Positions 48,057-59,957 of a DNA stretch of 64,000 nucleotides are shown here, piece after piece; the stretch's first letter is position 1, and the number at the start of each line of letters is the position of its first letter. A model generated the notes under the pieces. The model did not search any database. It was not told the origin of the DNA and saw only the letters and a program-made list of their open reading frames with translations. Position numbers and translations under genes: made by a program. Source of the DNA: Oopsacas minuta (lineage: Eukaryota > Porifera > Hexactinellida > Lyssacinosida > Leucopsacidae); contig JAKMXF010000177.1 in assembly GCA_024704765.1 (NCBI GenBank), positions 558,001 through 622,000 on the forward strand, in the 5' to 3' direction.

Positions 48057-50728
48057 TTTTTGTATCGTGGGAATTATGTAAATATGTAAATGAGTTCACT
48101 ATACTTGTTATCGTATTTATAGTGTAAGGACAACGTTATGAGACATATGTATGTACTGCCCAATAGAGCATATTGTCTCTAATTATTCAATTAATTATGA
48201 CTGACTTGTCTGGTAGTGATATTTTTGACGCAACTTTATACGAGTAATACACAATACATACATTCGCAATTTTAATTACCGACCAAACCTATAATTTTGA
48301 TTATTCCCCATGACTCTCGTTTTTGTGATTAATTCTAACACTGTCTAATTGAATATTGCATATGGAATAACATATTAATTGCTACAGGCTATTAACCAAT
48401 TGTCATTAAAATTATTTTGACGTATCTAATGTTAATTAATATCACGTATTACAGCATTAGAACTTAGAAGTTCATCTAATCATTAATTCGTGAGAATAAT
48501 TAAATATTAATTTTCATTAATAGCTTTTTCGTACAGATTTATTAACTGTCTGATTCTATTAGTCTGTATTCAGCATAATGATACAAGCAAAATAAATAAG
48601 ATTTTATGGCGTATGATTATCAAGAGTATCTGCCTTGTCTGGCCACTTTAAAATTGGAATCGTTTAGAAATGTGTGCAAATTAATAGGCTAATGAATGGA
48701 AATATCATGTAAATAGCTTGTACATGATAGTGACTGCAATATCTTCTTTATCTCCAGTTACTACGCTTTCTTTATGGATAATTAGAAAACATTTATCAAT
48801 TGTAATCTCTCTTTCAAAATAATATATTAAATATATAAACAAAAGGTCTGTTATATTATAATTATCCATTCAGGAAAATCAAAAGATATTAAATTGTAAT
48901 ATTATATACACCTACAGTCGTACACATTGTCTAAAAGTGTTTTACTAATAAATTGCACTATAACTCCCATGATGACTGTTATGTCAGCTATCATATTCCA
49001 GTATATCATTCTCCCGCTAACAATAAGAAATATAAGATGTTGAAATTTATAACGTGTTAGAATTTATCGAGACATAATTGTATTATGGGTTGATATTGTG
49101 GGTTATGTAATATATTGGAGTCATTTTGTATCCGAATTGACTCCAAGGATTTAAGTCGTTTTGATATATTTAATCATATTTTAGGCGCAGATTATTTTGG
49201 ATAAATTTGTCTTTAGCTGCTCTAAAATTATTTTAATCATTGTAGTGCAGCTCCTACAGGCTGCCCTAATAGCATGGACGATGTGCGACTTCCGTCCGTC
49301 CGTGCGAAATGTAGCAGTCGAATTAACATAAAAATTGGGATACATATACCTTTTGGGTCGGAGATTTGCACCTCAGGTATGCATGTTTTCTAAAGTGAAT
49401 ATTTCACACCTTTTGATGATTAATCATATTTTCTCACCTTTTGGATATTATTCAAAATCACGCTAAAGATTTCGTTTGAACTGCTAGCAAGGGGTAATCG
49501 AGTATGTAGACTAAATATATTGATATTCATAATAGCTAACACAGTTTGTATAGTATTTAACCGAAATTATTTCTCAGAGTAAGGAGCCCTAAATTTGGGC
49601 TGGTGCAGTGTGGTATAGACTTATACACGGGGGGCGTCAGCGGGAGCGTGGCCCTCTTGAAAGAACATAAACAACTAATCCTAAGCTGCATTCCCAGTCT
49701 GTCGGCTAAACATTTTACTGTACCGAGTATAGTGGCTCAGTTCTAAAATGGTTGACTTAGTATTTATATGTTTTTCGCTCTGCTTTTCACACCTTTAGAG
49801 ATTAAGACACCAAATTCGGCATGTATACTCGTAGTGACTTCTAATTTTCCACCTGATATTTGGAAAATTTCTAATGTGTATATTTTCACACCTTTTGATA
49901 CTTCTGTATTTTAGCCCAATCAGTTGGTAGGGATTTACAATTAGGCATAAACGCATACAATTAGTTCTGGTGGAGTGTTTGTAATTTAATTAGCACTGTG
50001 AAGTATTTGTAATGATGTATACTGCAATTCTATTAACTAAGACATTCTATTAAGTATATATATACTGATTTATCATATGATTAATCATATTTTCACATCT
50101 TTTGGTGAAATTTCAAAATTATCTTAGAGATTAGCTTCCACTTGTTAGATAGGGGTAAACAGAGACGTATAATTCTATTCTAACATTTTGGAATGTCTAA
50201 CAGATTATTAAAATTCAATTTTATATTTGCTAAAATGAATATTTAGTAGAATAGCATAATTTCAATAATCTAATAAATTAATTTGGTAAATTTAAGTCGG
50301 CACAGATGGTGATTTGAGATTTTTCATTGTCATCTGATCTGTGGATATCAGTGTTATGTGCGTGTTGGACCATCATCCAATCTATTTATGTCTTGGCCTA
50401 TTGTTTAGTATTGTATAATTATCAAGGTTCGAAAAAATATACTTGGATTATTCTTATTTTCTAATTTGGAATTTTTTCATAAACTTGAGTGGAAATTCCT
50501 GGAATTAAGATTAAATAATACAACCTATTGGATTTCGTTTAGGTTCATATTGTATCTTCTGCCTCTGGGGTGTCACTATAGAATAAAGTATGTAGTATAA
50601 TATACGGATTGATAATAAATACAGCAATACTTCAATTTTGAGTTTTTGACTTATACAAAAATAAGCTTAATTAAAACATGCGAAATTAATCAAATGAATA
50701 TGCATACAATACGGAAATTATCATAAAT
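48057..50728. other. Intergenic, 2.7 kb, with three copies or fragments of dispersed repeats
   Basis: Segments at about 49245-49510, 49590-49950 and 50060-50225 match repeats in RNF213 introns: 49300-49420 with 21465-21590 (gtccgtcc then cgtgcgaaat), 49590-49720 with 31110-31270, and 50075-50210 with 18440-18600 (gattaatcatatt, gggtaaacag, gtctaaca). No gene is supported. Confidence 0.55.
50060..50225. repeat. Dispersed repeat copy related to 18417-18610
   Basis: Both copies run in the same orientation through gattaatcatatt, agattagctt-type, aggggtaaacag-type, attctaaca and tgtctaacac-type blocks, with an overall moderate identity. Unknown element type. Confidence 0.55.
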
Positions 50729-51688
50729 TTACAATTTCTTCATGTAATCTGGTAATTTGATGGACAGTAGTTGAGGATGCATCCCTCTAACCACGCAATA
50801 GAGGACTCGTGTAATCTCGTCAAAGATCAAGCCTGATGGTTTGAAGTAGGGAATTTTACCTGAAGAAAGATTAATATTAGCAATAACATTTCCTTTAGAA
50901 TCTATAAACGATATTGTGTTATCTCCCCAGTTTGATAAGATTATGTTATTATTAGAAGTCACCGTTAAGTTCATTGGAATGTGCACTGCATTTGGTAAGT
51001 CACTTGCTAAACCAGATACAAGAGCTGAGAGCAGTATTCCATCCTTGATTGAGAATACAAGAATACACCTATCTGACTCGTGGAGTACAAATAGCTTATT
51101 TTTCCGTTTGCAAATGTCTCGTGCCACTTTAATATGGTCGATACCAAATGCAAACCTCTCTTGACTAGTAAATGTACAGCTGATCTCTATTATTTCACCT
51201 CTTACATTACCCTGGTAGTTGACAGTATATAGCAAGTAGATAACATCCAACGAGTCTGCACAGACAGCCAGCAGACTAACTTCAGAAAACCTTCTAGGAT
51301 GTACATATTGTATGACAGATATCAACTGCCCATCCAAACTACAGAGAAGTAATGTAGAAGACAATGACACTAGAATTATGTTATAGGAGGAGAGACACTC
51401 CGTGTGTAAAGTGTGTCTGTCAATATTTGGATATCTGTGATCACGAGGCAAACGAGGCAAAAAACGAGTAGGGTAATTAATTACATACTCAGAATCAACG
51501 TTATTGGGTAACAGGACAGACTTTCCACTGAGGGAATTAGAAATATATAAACTACGAGATAAAGGGTCATGTGTGAGGTATCTAGGGTCTTCAAAATTTA
51601 TGGGACGAGATATTATGCTACAGTCTAGTTTTATTGGATCTATTGGGACTCTTGGAAAGTCATCAGTTCTTGAGAAGAGTGTACCCAT
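50729..51688 (-). CDS. NHL-repeat/beta-propeller protein with likely N-myristoylation, single exon, 319 aa
   Basis: The protein begins MGTLFSR, matching the Gly2/Ser6 pattern for N-myristoylation. From about residue 30 it is a series of repeats of about 40-45 residues with the hydrophobic beta-strand pattern of six-bladed propellers. The clearest are near the end: PMNLTVTSNNNIILSNWGDN then TISFIDSKGNVI, and PSGLIFDEITRVLYCVVR. Similar NHL-like proteins are expanded in sponges and other marine invertebrates. No RING, B-box or membrane segment is present, so it is not a TRIM protein. Function unknown. Confidence 0.65.
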   Translation of the reverse strand: MGTLFSRTDDFPRVPIDPIKLDCSIISRPINFEDPRYLTHDPLSRSLYISNSLSGKSVLLPNNVDSEYVINYPTRFLPRLPRDHRYPNIDRHTLHTECLSSYNIILVSLSSTLLLCSLDGQLISVIQYVHPRRFSEVSLLAVCADSLDVIYLLYTVNYQGNVRGEIIEISCTFTSQERFAFGIDHIKVARDICKRKNKLFVLHESDRCILVFSIKDGILLSALVSGLASDLPNAVHIPMNLTVTSNNNIILSNWGDNTISFIDSKGNVIANINLSSGKIPYFKPSGLIFDEITRVLYCVVRGMHPQLLSIKLPDYMKKL

Positions 51689-53230
51689 TGATTAGAGAAG
51701 ATAAAATGTGCATGTAAGTAGAATCTTAGATACTGACTAATCTAGCTGCTATATTCTAAGTAAGATTTAGTAGATTGGTCAGTATGTTCTATTTTGAATA
51801 AAATTTGTGTTTTTAAGGCTAATACGGATATATTTTATGCCAAGTAAATTGCAATATTCTTCTGTCTCTGTTAGTCTGTTTGTCTGTTGTCAAACAAAGG
51901 ATTCATTGTGTGCTATTTTTAATTGGAATTTCTTAATTCCGACATGTCGCATAACTAGGTCATTAGTCGATCACCATCTTAATGATCACAACCACGATCA
52001 CAACCGTTCATTAACAGATTACGGGATGAGTGCTACGCTCGTTATGAAGAGGAACACTAAACTTTTACCACTTCGTTTTAACCAATCCCAGTACCTAAAA
52101 CGAGATTTTAGCACCTTTTAGACGTCATAAATTCAAAAATATTCCTGGCCATATTCAGTAGATCGTGATCATGCCATCAATGATCGCATGATACTAATGC
52201 CCTACGCGTAACTACGTATTTCTCGTTTTTCAATGGCCAATTTCCGTGATTGTATTACGTAGTAGAGTCATGTGAAATTTCTAAATAATTTAAGTATTGT
52301 TTTAATCGAATTTAAAGAACTCAGCTAACTTAAAGCGTTTTTCAGATTAACGAATTAAGTAAGAAATTAGAATGTTTGAGTATTCAAATTTTTAATTTTC
52401 GTTAGCAAAAGATACCACAAATAATGTGATAATAAATAAATTGCGAGAAGAATTAGCAAAAGCAAATAATAAGCAAAATATTACTACATATTACAGCAAA
52501 TACAAGGAGAGACAATGTATAATTGTATATGCCTTGAATTCCAATAAACTTGAATATATAGGACAAGAGTAAGAAAACTAATAGAAACTCTAATTCCCAA
52601 ATTACAACAAATATGTTATCCAGACACAGTAATTAAATAAGTTTGTTTTATCAAGGTTACTGTCTCTGTATTATAAAATGTAAATTTCCGTAAAATAGAC
52701 ATTGTCAACAACAAGGCATAATTTGTAAGAATATTAACCAAAAATTCGATTAGAACCGCTACAGGCGAGTCGGGCCTATCGTGGAATATATCAATTATGG
52801 ATATACATCAAATAGGTATGTAAACGGTTGTATTCATGCAAATGATTTTGTGGCATAGAAAATTATCTGGATCCAGCACACCTACTGAAATATGAAGTCA
52901 CATAGAATATGTGACTTCATGTTTCACCTCACGCGCTGGGATGAAAGCATGACAGTATATTGTAAATAATATTACATACCAGTCAATAAAATTATACTGG
53001 GCAGTACTATACTCGTGGCGTCGTGGGGACCAGTCAACTCGTACCAGTACTTAAGTCAACTCGTGGCAGTGTTTGTAAGTCAAGTCCTACCAACTCTCTA
53101 CTAATTTTTAACTGGTATGAGTTGACTTAAATTAGGTACGAGTTGGTCATTGGTATGAATTGACTGTCCCCCTTTCAACGTCATATTTTCTACTAGGTAA
53201 CAACTTAGCGATTGCAAACAATAAGCTGTA
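51689..53230. other. Intergenic between NHL and GTPase genes
   Basis: The NHL and GTPase genes are divergently arranged here, so promoters of both may lie in this 1.5 kb. A hairpin with 13-bp arms lies at 52892-52920 (atgaagtcacata / tatgtgacttcat), and a fold-back lies at 53027-53172. The open frame at 51807-52121 (+) has no recognisable features. Confidence 0.4.
53027..53172. repeat. Fold-back MITE, 146 bp, just upstream of the GTPase start
   Basis: Inverted ends ggggaccagtcaactcgta and gtatgaattgactgtcccc, with repeated aagtcaactcgt and gagttgactta units inside. It ends about 58 bp before the ATG at 53231, so it probably lies in the promoter or 5' UTR. Confidence 0.6.
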
Positions 53231-54142
53231 ATGGCTGGAGTAACACATTTAATACCTGATAGAACAGAGGAAAAATCAATATTGAAAGCTATGAAAGAAA
53301 ATAGTACGAAAATTACAATTGAATGTAACAATGAAATGGATATGTATTACTTTCCAGCAAAGAAAATATCAGTCAGTGAGTATCAAAAGGTAACAAGGAA
53401 GAACCTGAAAAAGATAATCATGGTGGGAGAAACTGGAAGTGGGAAAAGCACACTAATCAATGCATTCGTTAATTATGCGGCTGGAATAGAAATAGAAGAT
53501 CCATTAAGATTCAAGTTAGTTAATCATGAAATTGAACTTCAAACAAGGGAGATATCTGGATATCTCATTGAGGATACTTTGTTCGAATATCCCATCATGA
53601 TATGGGATACTCCAGGATTTAAGTTTGCAAATGGGAGAAAGATAGATGAAAAGATAGAACAACAAATTCAAAAGCTACTCAGTGTAGAAGATGAATTTCA
53701 TGCAATATGTTTTGTGATAAAGGCAGACGTAAACAGACTGACAGATGTACAAAATCTCATCATTGATAATGTGAAACGCTTATTTGGGAGAGAAGCAGAA
53801 AAGAACATGTACACTCTCACTACATTCGGGTACGGTGATCGTCCAGAGGTGCTGAGAACTTTAATGAGAAGCAATTTCCCATTCGATGAAAACCGTTGGT
53901 TCACATTCAACAACAGACATTTATTTAAAACTGAATCTCAAAGGTGGTTCGGTTCTAAAATATATTGGGATATCACTATTAACAGCATTATCCAATTCCA
54001 TAATACACTAGCCCATCAACTACCATTCGGAATAACAAGAGAAACTAGAAAAGCTAACGTCTTCGGATATATGAAAGTAGAAAGTGATGAAGATTATTAT
54101 GCTGATTATGTAGAAGAATTAAGCTCTCCAGAGAACAAATGA
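53231..54142 (+). CDS. AIG1/GIMAP-like GTPase, single exon, 303 aa
   Basis: The G1 P-loop is GETGSGKST (residues 66-74) and the G3 motif is WDTPGF (DTPG at 126-129) at the expected spacing. LINAFVNYAAG after the P-loop is typical of the AIG1-like/TRAFAC GTPases found in many invertebrates. In the place of a G4 motif the protein has TTFGYGDRPEV, without a normal NKxD. The first 60 residues are charged and there is no signal peptide or C-terminal membrane segment. AIG1 relatives act in immune-cell survival and in pathogen responses in animals and plants; a function here is unknown. The open frame is complete from the ATG at 53231 to TGA at 54140-54142. Confidence 0.8.
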   Translation: MAGVTHLIPDRTEEKSILKAMKENSTKITIECNNEMDMYYFPAKKISVSEYQKVTRKNLKKIIMVGETGSGKSTLINAFVNYAAGIEIEDPLRFKLVNHEIELQTREISGYLIEDTLFEYPIMIWDTPGFKFANGRKIDEKIEQQIQKLLSVEDEFHAICFVIKADVNRLTDVQNLIIDNVKRLFGREAEKNMYTLTTFGYGDRPEVLRTLMRSNFPFDENRWFTFNNRHLFKTESQRWFGSKIYWDITINSIIQFHNTLAHQLPFGITRETRKANVFGYMKVESDEDYYADYVEELSSPENK

Positions 54143-57100
54143 TTGATCCAATGGGGTACCAAGATTTTGATGAGGTGAAAAGCAGCTATCTTCTAGAAAA
54201 GATATTGCCTAGTCATTAGTATAAGTGTGTTTTAGTAGTTTGGAATAGAATATTTGTATTTGTAGTTACGTGTGACAATGTGAAAACATTATGAGCTATT
54301 TCCAATTTTATCTCTTAGAATAGTAGTAAAGTTGGTCCATATTACCGGTATGATTTTAAAATCTGCATAAATAATACAGTATATATGAGAACCCTAATAT
54401 AGTTCCTACCATTGGCGCAACTAGGCTCATGAGTCAGGGCGGGCAAATATGACGTCATACCCACCCGCCCTATACTTTTTGTATTACGATGGAGTCAAAT
54501 CTGGGTGGACACTTTATCGTTTACCTTATAAAGGTTGCGTTTCTGTCTCCAATATTTTACAAAATTACGAAAAACACATAGAAATAGTTTATGCTCTGTA
54601 AAGTTCTATAGATTATTTGAAAAATAGAAGAAGAACCTAAGCCAATGTCACGTAAATTCAGATCCAATTGACTATGAGGAATGATACTAGCGATAACGGA
54701 GCAAACTAACAGAAAATTAACTGTTGCGAATGGTAAATAATCATAGAGAGAAGGTAAGATGATAGATACACTCGACTAGATATAAAACTGATCAATTCCA
54801 TTCTTACCGAAGTAAGCTTGGAGAGGATAAATACTTTGTATAACATAGCCTCCTGGTAATGTAACCAGTCCATCTCTTAATAGTGTACTTATACGGCCAG
54901 TGATGATACACCAGCCTAACTTTCAATAATAAGCAGAGCAATGGGACATGGCAAATTCGTGATATATATGGTAATATGGCAAAAGACATAGCACAATGTC
55001 ATATGAAAGTTATACATATTATAATATTGTGCAAGTGTCTTTACGTAAATGAAAAATGTGGCAAAATTATTATAATTTCGACAGACAAAATTATTATTAT
55101 GGAATTTGTGATCATACATATACATTTAATTTTCAAATTTTCATATGATTAACATAACTTGGATTCCATTATTGTTCTACGGTCAAATCTGTTATGTCTA
55201 CATACAGATAATATCTATGGCGTATAAAGTAGAAGAGAACCAGGACAGCTGCTATGCAGAATGGGAATGTCATGGATGAAAGATTAAATTCCGGGATGAC
55301 GTGGTTGTGTATTAGAGCCTATTATAACTATTAGCGAATATATTAAATTGGTATCAAAAACGAAGTGATAAAATGTTAGTGTTCCATTCATTACGAGCTT
55401 AAAACGTAATCGGTTAATGAATCAATTGAAAGATATACACGGCCATACTAGGCTACAAAATCCTTACAAATAGGACTTATAGAAGGCTATTCAGTGAATT
55501 ACTTAGCCCACGGTTATTCTCACCTCATTCTCTAAATTTAGGAAAAGTCACCCATTCACATTACTCAATAGTTAATAACAACGGTTAATTTTGTATAGCA
55601 ATAATAATGTCACCATTTACTAAACAGAATTATCTATGTATAGTTTACAAAATGCAGGTAAACTTCCAGGAGACAGTATCATCGGTGAATCATTTGTGCT
55701 GTATCTTTTCCAAATCCTGGGGCCCGTACTCAATAATTATGACTCTCTCTTTACCAGATACATACTTGTCAGACACTATGATCATTTTTCAAATGCTTAT
55801 CTATAATCAATACAAACCTTCATGCATATACTCAATATTATTTAGTGATTGCATACCTGCAAAATGCAAACCTATTTGTGTCTTATCCCTGTATAGAACT
55901 CTTATTTGTTCTTCCATTGGCCAGAACCCTGTACACCCACAAGATCTTTACTCGCTCCATGCGGTCGCGTTCAGAGAATCAATGTATGCGTGAATATACA
56001 TAGACTCAAATATGGTTGACGTATACAAAAATACTAATTCGGGAAAGAGAAAAGTATAAATAGACTGTAATGGAAATCCAGGTGTGTTTGAATAAAACTG
56101 TTGATTTACACAACAAAATGTATAAACCATGCCTGCCAAGTGCCAAGTGTCCCGATTGTTCCAATTGTGAGTAATTGGGAACATGGATAGGAGGATCATA
56201 TAATATAGACTTATAGTAGTGCATATGTTATGAGGAATCAACTCCTAGAGAAGTAACACTCTTCTGTAGAATGAAATTGTAGTTGAACAGATATGCGAAA
56301 TTGGGCATTTGCAAAATGCCCAATTTAGCATATCTCCCAAAATACAGATACCTAATACGATATATATTATCTTATCCATGTCTCAAGTCACTGATGGGTA
56401 AATTTTAAAATTATTAACAGTGTTGATAATATTTGTGAGTTATTCATGACTGTTAAGTTACGATGTGTGACAAGTCGTAGAATATAGAATAGACAATCAA
56501 GAGTGAGGAGTAATTTATGACTTTTACTTTTCCTCGAGAAATGATATTCTTCTGGGATATGTGATTATGATTAAAGAGATGAATACAAGGATTACTATTA
56601 TCCAAAACAAATATACTTTCGTATGAGAGTTTACATCTTAAGGCCATGAGGATGTCTGAGTGAGTGTACCGTTACCAAAGTATTTTGAAATCTTTGGAAA
56701 GTATTTGGATTCGATTGTTGGAACTATTACAAATATATATATCTTCATTAAATTCGTCAAATATTAAACCTGAAGGATTGTTAATACAATTTCTCAGCTT
56801 CCAGTTTCCAGATGCAATCTAGAGACAAGTTTGCAATTAATATTCAGGATATAGTGGTTATATTGAGAATAAGAATTCTATCTCCGCAAATAACTAAACC
56901 GCTTAGGTATATCATCTTTCAACTTTGTTGTCTCCAAATTTAAACAAATACTTAACAGTACATTCAAATATTTTACCACTGATTAAATGGATGTGATTCA
57001 GTATTATTTCCTTTTAAAACTTTTACACACAAACTTATGCAAAACTGGATTGAGTATTATTTTCTTGAATAATCAATCCCACTTCTCACATTCTCTACCA

Positions 57101-58351
57101 ACTTACTCAACTTGTTAACAGTTCACGGTTGTTGTTTCAGAACAGAAGGTAACGTAACAATTAATGGTTGTTTTGGAATCTCAATGGAATCAAGTTTGTG
57201 TATCGATTCATTGAAAATTTAGTGAGGATATCTCACTCAAGAATAACCTAGTTTCAGATATTTAAGTGCTAGATCATTTCATTTATTTGTTTATAAAAAG
57301 TGCTAATGTTGTGGTTTCACCAAGCTATATTTCCTGGATAATTACAATTGGAGCCTTTGATTTATAGTAAAAAAGTTCACATGAAAATACATAAAAACAC
57401 AAAAATGAACTGAATTATCCTTAAACTTCAGAAGAAGTATAAGATTTTATAATTATATAATGTCTTTTCACAACACGATATAGTTTTAATATTCTCTCCA
57501 ATTATATTTCATTTTAATAAGGGAAACATTAGAGATGTATTATTAGTATTATTAGCATTATTAGTATTATTATTAGTATTATTAGTATTATTAGCATAGA
57601 GAGATCAATCAGTGGAATTGTGCGTGGCACATATTTAAGTTCTGTCGCAATTAACAGGCTGTGTTGTGCACAATATTGGCTGTATTTTAATTTATCATCA
57701 GAATGAGAAGAACCTTAGACAGTGATTTCAATACAGGGTGTAATACATGATTACTGAAATCAAATAGTACAATGCAACAATGCATACAAACTGTATGCAT
57801 TGTTGCAGTTTATTAGAGAATACGTGTGTACGCGTACACCCGAAATTCTCTAACAACTATACCGTAGCTGAATGGGAGAGCATAAAATGTAAATTATACT
57901 GATCTATGATATATCAATTTCAATATTATTTGGTGAGAGAAAATCAGAATTTCCTGAGACAAAAGGTATTTTCGGATACAGTATATAAAAGATATATAGT
58001 GATAACGCTGGGAGCACTGATATTAGAGTCAAATAATCATTATATCCAATAAATTTTGTGTGGGGTATACTGTAGACGTGGAGAGGAATCAACAAACAAA
58101 AATATCACTATAAACATTGTCACTATATCCGGAACGCCCATTGTGGGAATTAAATTGAACTCTTCTTATGTACTCAATCCTGATATCTGAAATTACGTTA
58201 TAACGAATACTTAAGATATTATACAAAATAATTCCGCCAAAAGAGTTAGACATGTAACAACCGAGAATACGTATAACCAAGGCCCTTTGTAATTATAATC
58301 CAATTCACAACACAGACAAATAATGTGAATATAACTTGCAAATAAATATAA
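54143..58351. other. Intergenic, 4.2 kb, no supported gene
   Basis: Contains a hairpin at 56297-56325 (aaattgggcattt / aaaatgcccaattt), a trinucleotide microsatellite at 57536-57600 (att/agt units), a 35-bp hairpin at about 57774-57808 (tgcaacaatgcataca / tgtatgcattgttgca) and a short palindromic sequence at 57820-57860 related to the fold-back at 21852-22590. Overlapping open frames at 55607-56241 on both strands show no family features. Confidence 0.5.
57536..57600. repeat. Trinucleotide microsatellite (ATT/AGT-type)
   Basis: About 65 bp of imperfect tattattagtattattagca-type units. Confidence 0.85.
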
Positions 58352-58732
58352 TTAATTCTTAGGGGTATCAATATTAATTCCATATTTCTCTTTGAGCTTT
58401 TCCAAATGTTCCTTCCGCTTATCAGGGTCCATCCTACTGAATGCTTTATGTGGCTGGTAATACAATACTATGAGATATCTGTTACATACGTTAAAGCCAG
58501 AGAGATGCTCACAAGCAACTTTAGCATCAAATATATCATCAAATATTACGTAAGCAGTTCCTTTAGTGTCAGGGGCGTTTCCTAGACGTATTTGCCGGAT
58601 CGGGCCGAACTTACCGAAAATATCATAGAGTTCTTCTGAGGATATCTTCCATGGTAGGTTACGTATATAGAGTATACGATTAACTTCAGGAGGGAGACGT
58701 ATACCTGCTCGTTTAGCGGCAATAAGAGCCAT
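58352..58732 (-). CDS. SF3B6: Splicing factor 3B subunit 6 (SF3b14/p14), 126 aa
   Basis: A single RNA-recognition motif protein that in other eukaryotes sits in the U2 snRNP SF3b complex and contacts the branch-point adenosine. The order is diagnostic: [17 protein letters not shown] (RNP2 region), [37 protein letters not shown] (RNP1 region), [16 protein letters not shown] and the C-terminal [13 protein letters not shown]. Length (126) equals the family's usual 125. It is one exon, with the ATG at 58730-58732 and the stop at 58352-58354. The product should be nuclear and constitutive. Confidence 0.97.
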   Translation of the reverse strand: MALIAAKRAGIRLPPEVNRILYIRNLPWKISSEELYDIFGKFGPIRQIRLGNAPDTKGTAYVIFDDIFDAKVACEHLSGFNVCNRYLIVLYYQPHKAFSRMDPDKRKEHLEKLKEKYGINIDTPKN

Positions 58733-59957
58733 CTATTAGCTATTCAAAAAATAATTATCATATAAAGTATATAATATTTTGTCAGATTTAGTTATGTTCT
58801 CTTCTACATTAGGGTCCCGCTAATCCGAACAGACTTGTACCCATGAAATATACGTATGTTCCGATTAGCGAAATTGGTTGGATTAGTGAATAGCATTGAA
58901 ACAATGCGATACTATTATAAAACGATGAAAAGAATCAAAAACATGTCTGTGTAGCATAGTATCATAATCCAAAGTAGAATTGGTCACAATGAAGTGAATG
59001 AACTACAGCGCAATATGTCAGTCTTGTTCGGATTAGCAATGTTGAGTGTCTACTGTATCTATTCTATCACAACTAGTTAAGATAGTATAGTATGGTGGTA
59101 ACGGAATTTTCGTGCCTCAAAATTTTCATTCTTGCAAAACTTGCATCCTCAAGGTTCCCTTAGCAGGTCGCTTCCTACTATTCTTACTGTAGTGAAGAAT
59201 TTTAAACTTGGAATAATGTAAGTTTGCTCTTGGGTGTTGCCCGGATGTATGACAAGCTCCTAGTTGTTGGTTTGGGTCTTTGGAAGCAAAATCTCGTTGA
59301 TGAGTTGGATATTTTTTGAATTGGTTAATTATTTTGCTATTAATTGTCGTATTTATATTTTACACTATTTTGTAGTGACGCATGCCAGTACATTTTAATA
59401 ACTCGAAAATACGAGGGACGAAAGTTCAGTATAGTATGGTGCAGTAAATTATGTGTTACTGTTATCTTAATAGGTTACGTAACGCTTGTGAGGCTTAAAG
59501 AATATACAAGAAGAAAACCAAAATATAATACAGTAAACACATAATATATCATCAAAGCAAATTAATACATAGTATCATAGCCTATTATTGTATTATATGC
59601 TATACTAATGGCAAAATAGTTCATTTTGAGATCAGCTGTACCTCGTTACTTTCATGAAATGGTAAATTCACAATTGTGGTGAAAATTATCGAATTCACAC
59701 ATATTATAAGGAATAATTACGTACTACCGTTCAGAAGGTTCGTAATAAATAATATTTTAAGACACACCGGAACTTGATAATATCAGAATATATACCTGAG
59801 TTAAAAGTTGTATTGCTATAGAATATGTCACAGAGTAGAGTACTGCAGGTTGGCAGAATATAGTATCAGGATAGGAGCATAGCAAGATACAATAATCATT
59901 ACAAATAAATTGAATTCTGTAAGAACATCTGTAAAGTGATTAGGACTCTACCATTAG
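58733..59957. other. Intergenic with a MITE-like element
   Basis: Lies between the SF3B6 start and the SAS-6 stop, both on the minus strand. Contains the element at 58811-59056. A + strand open frame at 59344-59544 has no features. Confidence 0.45.
58811..59056. mobile_element. MITE-like element with gctaatccgaac inverted ends
   Basis: The left end has agggtcccgctaatccgaac. The right end has gttcggattagcaatgttga then gtgtctactgta, its near-reverse complement. The interior contains ccgattagcg and ggattagtga repeats. It is noncoding. Confidence 0.5.

Noticed and set aside
55607-56241. Overlapping open frames of about 100-128 codons on both strands
   Set aside because: I checked both strands for membrane-receptor or other motifs and found none. 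Opposing overlapping frames of this size are expected by chance.
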